From Arcuatula senhousia (Eukaryota > Mollusca > Bivalvia > Mytilida > Mytilidae), in the NCBI GenBank assembly GCA_963971305.1, contig OZ020304.1, forward strand, positions 4,526,001 through 4,590,000: a DNA stretch of 64,000 nucleotides. The letters run 5' to 3'. The notes beneath the pieces were generated by a model that ran no database searches, was not told the DNA's origin, and saw nothing but the letters and a program-made list of their open reading frames with translations. The position numbers were made by a program, and so were the translations under genes. How positions within the stretch are numbered: the stretch's first letter is position 1; each line of letters opens with the position of its first letter. Of this stretch, positions 56,250-64,000 are shown piece by piece.

Positions 56250-57680
56250 ATGACATTCCATCCTTGTATTGGATTCCTAAATTACATAAAAATCCATACA
56301 AACAGCGCTTCATCGCAGGTTTATCCAAATGTACAACTAAGCCTCTGTAAGTTCTGTTGACTTCAATACTTACGGCAATAACATCCGGCCTCCAGAAATA
56401 TTACGATTGTTGTTATTTTAGAAATGGTGTCAATCAAATGTGGATCCTGAAGAATTTGAAAGAACTGATGGAGATTCTTAACTCTTAATCAGTTTCATCT
56501 TGTAACAGCATCAAAACATTCGATTTCTCCACACTTTACTCTTCTATTCCACATGAATAACTGAAATCGCGATTGGCGCTGCTGATTAAACGCAGCTTTT
56601 TCAAAAAGAATGGAAAACGCAGGTACAAATATCTTGTAGTCGATTATACCAAGACTTACTTTGTCATCAATGAGTCTAAGAAATAGAACAAATTTACAGA
56701 AGACCAAATAATCGACATGCTCAACTTTCTTATTGACAACATATTTGTTCAGTTTGGTGGAGGTGTTTTTCAGCAAACAATAGGGGTTCCAATCGGCACT
56801 AATTGTGCACCTTTGCTTGCTGATTTGTTTCTTCATTCATATGAAGCAGACTTCTTACAATCTCTTCTAGACAAAAACGACCGTAGACTAGCTCTCTCTT
56901 TCAACCCCACGTTCCGTTATATTGGTGATGTCCTTTCACTAAATAGTTCTCGATTTGGTGACTTTCTCCATCTCATATATCCCCAGGAGCTTGAGATAAA
57001 GGACACAACGGATTCTAGGAAGTCTGCTTCATATTTAGATCTACATCTCAAAATTGACTCTCAAGGAAGACTTTCAACAAGGCTCTATGACAAACGCGAT
57101 GACTTCAACTTTCCAATCGTCAACTTTCCCTTCTTGTGTAGCAACATTCCGTCCGCTCCAGCTTATGGAGTTTACGTATCTCAATTGATTCGTTACTCCA
57201 GAGCGTGCGGGACTTACATCGATTTCCTTAGCAGTGCGACACGTCTGACGCAAAAATTGCTCACACAGGGTTATGTTGCTCCTCGGTGGCTGTCTTCACT
57301 CAAGAAATTTTACGGAAGACATCATGCACTTATAGACAACCATGGGATTTCGATCTCTCAGATGAGTGCAGATGTTGGTTTGTCATAGGGGTTTGTTTTG
57401 TCTTCCTTTACCGGATTTGACACGCTGAATGGACCATTGGCATCGCGACGGGTGTGCTATAGCAAGCAGGAACTGCTTACTCTTCTGGAGCACCTGAGTT
57501 CACTCTTTTTTCGACTGGAGTTCGCGTTGTTGATTGATATTCAGTTATTTTGTGTTTCCATGTTTTACATGTTGTCTGTTTTTGTCCCGTTCTTGTTGGT
57601 GTTTACTGGTTTTGTCTCTGCCCTTTCGGGCTTTTGACATTCGGATACCCCATTGATACCTCTGCTTCTTTCATGTATAA
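56250..57680 (+). pseudogene. best-preserved Penelope-like reverse transcriptase copy
   Basis: Begins with IPSLYWIPKLHKNPYKQRFI-like coding sequence (about 56260-56330), then decayed sequence with FDF/HM..LKSRLALLIKRSF fragments, then an open frame 56717-57388 (223 residues) with GVPIGTNCAPLLADLF, FRYIGDVLSLNSSRFG, YLDLHLKIDSQGRLSTRLYD and YGVYVSQLIRYSRACG. The catalytic site reads YIGDV where YIDDV is usual, so one catalytic aspartate is lost. The 3' region runs to CCTCTGCTTCTTTC. It starts directly after the TTAA MITE in the sulfotransferase intron. No GIY-YIG endonuclease is seen. The Penelope assignment comes from motif order and is not certain. Confidence 0.78.
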
Positions 57681-58433
57681 ATTAAAACAGATACTTGATT
57701 AAGATTAGATTTTTGTTAAACTATATCAAATGATACCTTTACTTTTAATTTAAACAGATACTTTAAGAATTGTTTCTGAAATGCATTGGTGCTTCAAGCT
57801 AGAAACAAAATGAAGGACCGCTAGCAGAGAACGGCCGGTTACGTTGTTGTTATTTGCTGGCTGTTATTACTTAACCAATAAAAATAGAATGATCGTTGTG
57901 TCAATAGTTGACTTTTTTATAGAAATAAATGTCTGTGCCTTTAATTTGACCATCTTCAATCTGGTCAACGATCATTTTATTGAGTGGGTGTTGGAGTTTT
58001 TCCCAGAGTTTGCTTCGGACTAACTCAAAAATAAGTATTTTTTTTTCGAGCGTTCGCGAATGATATTTTAATCAGTTTTGCAACATCAATCAGCAGTAAT
58101 TGTTTTGATAAGTGTTTGGCTCGTTGTTGACACTAGTAGCCTGCAGTCTGTTCATATGTAGGTTAAAAGATAATAAAAGATCAGGCCCTGTACATGTCCA
58201 TACGATAAATTTTCTAGTTACGGAGCGACCAATTGGTTCTTAAGTGGGACTGTGTATATATTTTGCATTGTGCCTTTTTATTTTAGGGAAAATCATGCAG
58301 AGTCTAGATTTATTATAAAATTTTCAGCCAGAAACATCGTCCTGCGCATTTTTGAATTCAAAGCACTACCCTGCCATTTTATTTCCTGATATTTGGCATC
58401 CTGCCTTTTTATTTTAAAATTCTTTCTTTTCAG
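57681..58433. other. intron sequence
   Basis: Remainder of the intron before sulfotransferase exon 2; nothing recognised. Confidence 0.5.
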
Positions 58434-58513
58434 ACAAAATTAATTTACCATTCGAAAAACTACAGGAGAACTTAATTCGCCTTCATCAAGACGTTCTACA
58501 GGAAAATTCTTTG
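58434..58513 (+). CDS. sulfotransferase gene, exon 2 (stem region)
   Basis: 80 nt between a TCTTTCTTTTCAG acceptor and a GTAAGG donor at 58514. With the base carried over from either first exon it encodes 27 residues (DKINLPFEKLQENLIRLHQD and on), polar and probably helical, as expected of the stem between membrane anchor and catalytic domain. It ends in phase 0, matching exon 3. Confidence 0.7.
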
Positions 58514-59267
58514 GTAAGGTCAAAGTTCACAGTTTTATTCGCATTTTGGACTATAATCTATTGGCATCATGTCCCCTCTGTTAAAATGCCTGGTTTGATA
58601 GTTTACAAGAAGCCACTAATGAACCCAGTTTAACTTGGATTGTCATCTCATTTCAAAATATATGACATCAGACCATTGCGTGTATAATTTATTGGCTAAA
58701 TACGGCATGCGAGGGTATGTACTTTGTTCTATTCTGGTTTACCCTACCTCGCCTTTCTGTAACGGGCTTATAGACCACGGTTAAAAGGGAGAATATTTTA
58801 ATAGGTCTCTTCAAATATATTGTTTTCACTAATGTTAGCCTTTAAAAGGGAATTCAAGTCTTATTTATTGTAGAAAACATGATTCTTGATTGTTCGGAAT
58901 ATTTTGTTTTTTGTTGTACTGTCATGAACACTTTGCTGCTCTGTTTTTGACTTGCAACAATAGTTGTGCGGAACATAAGATTACTATAGAAAAAGGAAGA
59001 TTCGCAAAAAATCTACCCCAAGCATTCTTTAGATAAAATATTTGAACAGTCGGTACCGTTGATGTTTTCATTCATGCATATTAACAAACCTAATTACTAA
59101 ATATCATGGAAAGATGTACGTCAATGAATTTTTTTTTGGAAATATTTTTTCATCACTATCAGCCATTGATAGAGAAATTCAAAATTATTGTAGAAAATAT
59201 AGTTCTTGATTGCTTTAATATTTTTATGTATAAATGCATTTTTATTTTTTTATATTTGATTTTGTAG
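58514..59267 (+). other. intron between sulfotransferase exons 2 and 3
   Basis: GTAAGG donor to TTTTGTAG acceptor. Near 59150-59200 the phrase TATCAGCCATTGATAGAGAA resembles the retroelement piece at 31100 (TATCAGCCACTGATGGAAAA), a tiny fragment. Confidence 0.55.
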
Positions 59268-60389
59268 AAGTATAGAGTACTAACCAGCGACATGTATGCC
59301 CAGAGGGTGTTACAGCTGCATCAGACTTGTTCCAACTCGTCCCATGATTTCCTGGGGGACTCCACAGATAATGAAGTCATGTTCAACATTCACATAGAAC
59401 AAAAACATAATCTTGTCTATTGCCAAATCCAAAAAGTCGGCTCAACATTTATTCGGAAGCTTCTGGCAGAAGTATTTCGTCAAAGTAAAATAAAAACATC
59501 GCAAAAAGAATTTAAACGTTTAAAGCAGCGGAAATCGGAACTCGGATTCGCTCAACTGCATTCCATTATACAAAACTCTGATAAATTTATGTTTGTACGA
59601 GAGCCATATTCTAGAGTTTTGTCGGGGTATGTTGATAAATTGTTTGCTCCAAATACTGTATATTGGGGTATTACTGGGAAATACATCGTGTCTCAGGTAC
59701 GCAACTCTGTAAAAGCAAAAGTAAAGTGCGGCCATGATGTGTCATTTCCGGAATTCGTCAAGTACATCATTCTATCAGAGGAAGGACACAGTCACACGGA
59801 CCGACATTTTACTCCAATGTACGAGCATTGTCGGCCATGTCAAATACCTTATGATTTCGTTGGTAAATTAGAAACGATGAAAAATGATATTTTATTCCTA
59901 CTTGACGTTTGGAATACAAAATACGGAACAAATATAACTTTCGGAGACTTTGAATCCGAAACAGCGGAACATAGAGCTCTGGGTAAAGGAAAAGCGTTAT
60001 TTGGAATGAGAAAGAATATAGAAAAATGTATGCCATTTTATAATGCCAGTGTGCGAGCTTGGAAAAATTTACAAATAAGAGGCTTATTACCAATTCAAGA
60101 GTCATATCCATTTAGTAAAGACTTTACTGAAAAGCAGATGACATTGTCAGATCTTAATGAAGCAATAAAGCGGGCACTAGCTGCTCCTTATGACAGTAAA
60201 TCTATAAAATATCAAAAGACAGAAGCTTTTATTGAAGCATACAGTATGGTACCACGTGACGATTTAGAAAAGTTGCAGAAGATATTGGACCCGGATTGTA
60301 AACTTTTTGGATATGATCCTTTCCCGCCATCTATTTTCAGCAGAGAAAGTAGTAAAGAAAATTTACAGCTCAAATATTTTAATGCCTGA
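59268..60389 (+). CDS. carbohydrate sulfotransferase, catalytic exon
   Basis: Exon 3 starts after TTGATTTTGTAG and continues the frame (KYRVLTSDM) through the internal ATG at 59292 to TGA at 60387. The whole protein would be 430 residues, the usual length of the HNK-1/chondroitin 4-O-sulfotransferase family (Sulfotransfer_2). Visible family motifs, numbered in the full protein: the 5'-phosphosulfate loop CQIQKVGSTF (109-118), the 3'-phosphate motif FVREPYSRVLSGYVDK (166-181), and HTDRHFTPMYEHCRPCQIPYDFVGKLE (233-259). These enzymes move sulfate from PAPS to sugar hydroxyls in the Golgi lumen. The acceptor sugar cannot be told from sequence. The exon is intact, with no stops or frameshifts. 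Confidence 0.9.
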   Translation, partial: KYRVLTSDMYAQRVLQLHQTCSNSSHDFLGDSTDNEVMFNIHIEQKHNLVYCQIQKVGSTFIRKLLAEVFRQSKIKTSQKEFKRLKQRKSELGFAQLHSIIQNSDKFMFVREPYSRVLSGYVDKLFAPNTVYWGITGKYIVSQVRNSVKAKVKCGHDVSFPEFVKYIILSEEGHSHTDRHFTPMYEHCRPCQIPYDFVGKLETMKNDILFLLDVWNTKYGTNITFGDFESETAEHRALGKGKALFGMRKNIEKCMPFYNASVRAWKNLQIRGLLPIQESYPFSKDFTEKQMTLSDLNEAIKRALAAPYDSKSIKYQKTEAFIEAYSMVPRDDLEKLQKILDPDCKLFGYDPFPPSIFSRESSKENLQLKYFNA

Positions 60390-60874
60390 GATTAAAGTGA
60401 TAGATTTTTTAATGTTAAAACATTATCTTCGCGAATACCGAATATCAATATGAATATGCTACGATGGATATTATTTTGAGCATTGAACATAACAGCTAGC
60501 TATTGGTCATTGTATGTCTAAGTATATTCATATTATTATATGCACTTAGAACTGTGTAATATTTGCATGCAAGAAAGTCTCAGTCGTCGCTTGTGGGTCG
60601 TTGTCGTCCTCATCACAGTTTTCTCAGCAACTTTGTCATTCGGCGTGCTCTACATTTTGGTTGGGAGCTGAATCATATTGCAAATGTAAGATGTGTCGCG
60701 GGTGTTTTTGTGCTGTTTAACAGTGCACATCTTCAAAGGAAGACTGTATTTTTTAAATATATGTATCAATTGGAATAAAAAAATTAAAACGGTTAATCAC
60801 GTTTCTTTCTTTCTTTTAATTTTTTTTTTAATTTATCCCTCATAACACCCTACCTGTATATGATTTTAGTTCTT
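60390..60874. other. 3' flank of the sulfotransferase gene
   Basis: Probable 3' UTR and downstream sequence. No clear AATAAA within the first 300 bases; AATAAAAAAATT occurs at about 60774. No other gene. Confidence 0.4.
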
Positions 60875-60945
60875 AATAGAAAATAATGAGATGTGGAATA
60901 AGTGTGCGCGACACAGCCCACAATTTAGACGCGACGAGGAAATGA
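60875..60945 (-). repeat. fragment of the LTR element's internal region
   Basis: Reverse complement of about 25415-25480 (AGTGTGCGCGACACAGCCCA here; TGGGCTGTGTCGCGTACACT there). A second trace of the family in the window. Confidence 0.6.
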
Positions 60946-61159
60946 TAAGAGCAAACATCAGGAGAGTGTGCGTTACTTGATTCTGGTACAGGGTCATACT
61001 GATGTTTTAAAGAAGTCGGACCAAAAGATTTCAATACATTAAGAAAACTAACTTGAAGATTCATCGGACATGCCTTGACATGTAGTTTACAATCGGTCAC
61101 CAGCTAAACGGTCAAAGTATCTAAACCTAGATTACATGCAGTGACCATATACTAAAAAC

Positions 61160-61470
61160 AAGTACGTGTTGCCACTTAAAGTATGTCTCGCCTGGCAGCA
61201 CCACTGTGAAGCTTATTCACATTAAAAATCTAGGCCTTTAATACAAAACAACCTTAATTGTTTGCATACTAAAGAGCAAAACTTAAGCATTTTACTTTTC
61301 AAGTAGTTCATATTCCACAAAAGTCTTACAAATGGGGGCTTACAACCCTATAAATATATATGAGGCCATAAGGTAGACGACAATCTTTAGTGTCTGTATA
61401 CCAAATATCAGATGCCTAGGTATTATACTTTTCAAGTAATTTATTTTCCACAAAGGTCTTCAAACTCCAT
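61160..61470 (-). repeat. fragment of the 181-bp tandem array family
   Basis: Minus-strand similarity to 10395-10560: the end AGTATGTCTCGCCTGGCAGC and a unit piece with GTCTGTATACCAAATATCAG. Confidence 0.7.
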
Positions 61471-61673
61471 CGCAGTAAGCTTTTCTTTTACGACTGAAAA
61501 TAGTACTGTATAATTCCACTGCTGGATATTTTCAATTTCGACAAGATTCTTGCCGAAATTTTTAATTTCAATGAATTGTCAATATTTTGTTACTATTGTT
61601 TATTCAGTTACCAATTTTATGGCCCATAATGATATCAGTAACCCCATATGGATAGTAGAAACTATTTGATGGT

Positions 61674-62426
61674 AAAGGAGTAGAGCCACGAATGCCTCAA
61701 ATCAGCCCGGTATTTTTACTTATTTTCACACTACTTCAACTCTTCGTAAATTTATCCAAAATGAGTTAAGTCATAACTGAACTTTTCATATATGTAAGAT
61801 TTAACAAAATATCTACCTCACAGGGTAGCCAGTCTTTGCAATTGGCCACAGGCCACAAGCCATGGCTAGTGAAAATGCTTGAGGGGCTGTAGAAATGGCA
61901 ACAACAAGCCAATGTTGTCCATACAAAATTTTTCAATAATAAGTTGGTTGTCGGGCCTGTGGACCAAAATTTATAGCGCAAAGACTGGGTAGCCTTGGCA
62001 TATCAAACACGCCATAAATTATACAATTCTTAAATTTTCGCCCATTTTCACTGTTTTCTCGTCGTATTTTTGTCAAAAATAGTATTGGCCACATTCGTCG
62101 ACCATCATAAATTTTTGATAGTCAATTTATAACATAATATTACACATTTTTATCACAAAATAAGTTTGGTCGATGGGTTTGGCCATTTTCGTTATCACCA
62201 ATTTATACCTGAAAATCAATGAAAAATGTCAAAAACGAGATTTTGTACAAAATAGACTGATTTTTAGCTCATTCTCCTCCTTGTTGATATACAATTAAAC
62301 CAAAATATATTGCAATTTCTGAAATATGAAATTTTAGTCTAATGAACATCAAAACAGCAATTACAAGCAAGTATACCAAAGTTGAATTTTTGGGCCGATT
62401 TGGGGCCTTCGTGGCTCTACTCCTTT
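61674..62426. mobile_element. MITE copy 2, with a nested 156-bp element
   Basis: Full-length relative of 26499-27082 with the same AAAGGAGTAGAGCCACGAA ends. Longer by about 165 bases because another element sits at 61831-61986. Confidence 0.82.
61831..61986. mobile_element. 156-bp hAT-like MITE, TSD GGGTAGCC
   Basis: Ends AGTCTTTGC and GCAAAGACT are inverted; GGGTAGCC (8 bp) flanks both sides (61823-61830, 61987-61994). An 8-bp duplication is typical of hAT elements. The empty site is visible at about 26650 in the other MITE copy. Because the repeat ends and the duplication share bases, the exact boundary can shift by one or two. Confidence 0.75.
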
Positions 62427-63234
62427 GCATATATTTGACGTGTGTATGAGTGAAAATGAGAAATTTAACAGAAAAAAATGAATAAATTATCGGTTTTGAA
62501 AAAAAAGGTGGTGGGGCACCATAAGGGTTATCCTGTATACAAGTGCCTGTGAGATATTCAAGCGAATACGCACTATTTTGTATTAACCTGGCATCCTGAT
62601 CATTATCCTAAGCGTCCTTGGCTTCCGGCTGACGTTGTATTGTCCAATCAAGGGCACACAAGGGCAGCATGAGTAACAAATAAACAGATATACGAGAAAA
62701 GATAATAATTGAGTTACATGTAATACATATAGATATCTTACAGACATTACAGAATATAAAACAACAGAACAATGTAGCGCACATATTATATTTAACCAAT
62801 GGTAAAAATGTTAAAGATGGCCATTAATAAATTTTCCAACTGCATTAAGAATTTTAGTATTTTCAGAAATAAGTAAATAGTTAAATGTTTGTTCATCATT
62901 AAGATATGTAGAAGTTATTAATTTTTTTCCCCAATAAATTCAAATAAGGTAAATCTTTGCTGATGATATTTATGACATTTAATCAAAAAATTAATTTCAT
63001 CTTTAATTTCACCAGAAGTACATTTATTACAGTAACGTTATGAAGCTATGGGGATTTTTAACCTGGATCCCAGGTTATACCAATAAGTAACGTGGTTGCA
63101 AAATGCATGTGGTATATGTGATGAGATGTGTGAGTACTTTTCATGTTTTTGTAAAGAGAGCTAGGTCAAAATAAGTCATAAAAAAGTCCGGAAATCCTGG
63201 TGCAGTGATTAGTGTACGAACCGAGAGAATGGGA
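62427..63234. other. non-coding stretch
   Basis: AT-rich. No gene or element recognised. Confidence 0.45.
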
Positions 63235-63320
63235 ACTGGAACTGTAAGGAGTCTTACAAAAAACTAATACCTATGTCTCACCTTTCGCGACTTTTCGTTC
63301 CGACAGGGTTCCGAAATTGA
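63235..63320 (-). repeat. left-end fragment of the 181-bp array family
   Basis: Reverse complement of the 9230-9325 start: ACCTATGTCTCACCTTTCGC then GACTTTTCGT, and TCTTACAAAAAACT. Confidence 0.65.
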
Positions 63321-63794
63321 AATTTGAAGAGTAGTGTAACCTTAAGGTAAAATAATTTAAAATTTACGCTGGAAACTTAGCCTTCAAATTAAAACGTGTT
63401 GGTTTCGAAATGGTTTAAACTCTTTGCTCCATCAGCAGAATCAACAATCCAGGTCGAAACAAAATTAGGACTGAGCTTTAATTAGACATGATAGAAAAAT
63501 CGTTTACATTCGACATTTACAATTGAGAATTACGATTGAGGTATTTAAACTCGGGGTCCATATCAAAACACCTTTATTTCATATGTAACATTTATAGGAA
63601 AGTTTCAGTCATTTAGTCCGTCCTTACGTCTGTCCATCCGTAACATTTTAGTAAAGTTTTGGGGTAAGATTGATATCTTCGGTGCTACGTGGTGGTGGGT
63701 CAATGATTTTTCACCAGCAGATGCATGGCATAGCGAAACCCCACACAGTAGTGAGTGTCTATGTTGGTGTCTTGCACCCTCGTAAAACTATAGG
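63321..63794. other. non-coding stretch
   Basis: Nothing recognised beyond short AT-rich sequence. Confidence 0.4.
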
Positions 63795-64000
63795 TTATTT
63801 GAAAAGGGATGATAAAATGAACATGAAATGATGATGATAATGAAATATAGGGGTGGGGTGGGAAACAAAGGAGTAGTAAATTTTAAAGAACCACAGGAAA
63901 AATTGGAGAAGTGGCCATGAGTAGGGAGTGGTGGTCACTATTTGGCGGTCAACACAAGGGTCTTTTACGTGCATGACACTCTCACACACGTTGGCTTACT
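63795..64000 (-). repeat. dispersed SINE-like repeat, reverse copy, cut by the window end
   Basis: Relative of 5319-5815 on the minus strand: shares CCCACCCC, the CATCATCATTTCATGTTCAT-type tail and ACACGTTGG with flanking sequence. Confidence 0.55.

Noticed and set aside
59520..60111. Minus-strand ORFs opposite the sulfotransferase
   Set aside because: Shadows of the intact plus-strand exon.

Overview
The window looks like nuclear DNA of a bivalve mollusc, probably a mytilid mussel. It is AT-rich, has spliced genes with GT-AG introns, is extremely dense in decayed transposable elements, and carries repeat styles I associate with bivalves (tRNA-like SINE, tandem arrays ending in a hairpin, Penelope-type reverse transcriptase remnants). 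The taxon is an inference. Host coding sequence is sparse: I support only three genes.

Left third (about 1.1-26.3 kb): a set of nested insertions. An LTR retroelement (5' LTR remnant ending at 1537, polypurine tract and 3' LTR at 25696-26264) is split by a 23 kb composite (1784-24816). The composite starts and ends with the same inverted terminus and is bounded by the 6-bp direct repeat ATTTTC. It is one foldback-type element with inverted arms of about 0.9-1 kb (TCTAG-rich AT array plus a conserved segment), into whose left arm a tandem dimer of the same element (2232-19651) has inserted, with its own 6-bp repeat ATTAAC. Each of the three units carries a broken Penelope-like reverse transcriptase remnant between inverted arms. 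The units are in turn split by other elements: 7.4 kb at 3445-10863, 1.36 kb at 15602-16964, 1.1 kb at 21834-22971, and two copies of a short structured retroposon at 18804 and 23240.

Middle (26.3-49 kb): MITE-like elements with TTAA, TTA or TA flanks, 37-bp and 43-bp minisatellites, a 4 kb inverted-repeat element (33526-37497), and two small genes for secreted proteins. The gene at 37653-38834 encodes an Asn/Tyr/Pro-rich protein in two coding exons. The gene at 43371-43640 encodes a small Gly/Pro-rich protein and has a TATA promoter and an untranslated first exon near 41.7 kb. Both look like extracellular (for example mantle, shell or byssus) proteins, but I recognise neither family.

Right third (49.5-60.4 kb): a carbohydrate sulfotransferase gene of the HNK-1/chondroitin sulfotransferase family. 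It has two candidate alternative first exons, each 91 nt, each coding a membrane anchor and each ending in the same phase, followed by exons at 58434-58513 and 59268-60389. The 7.9 kb intron after the second first exon holds a four-level nest: a TTAA element, split by an inverted-repeat element, which holds a 2.8 kb element with 477-bp inverted repeats around a LINE-type reverse transcriptase. A Penelope-like remnant follows directly. The last 3.5 kb holds repeat fragments only.
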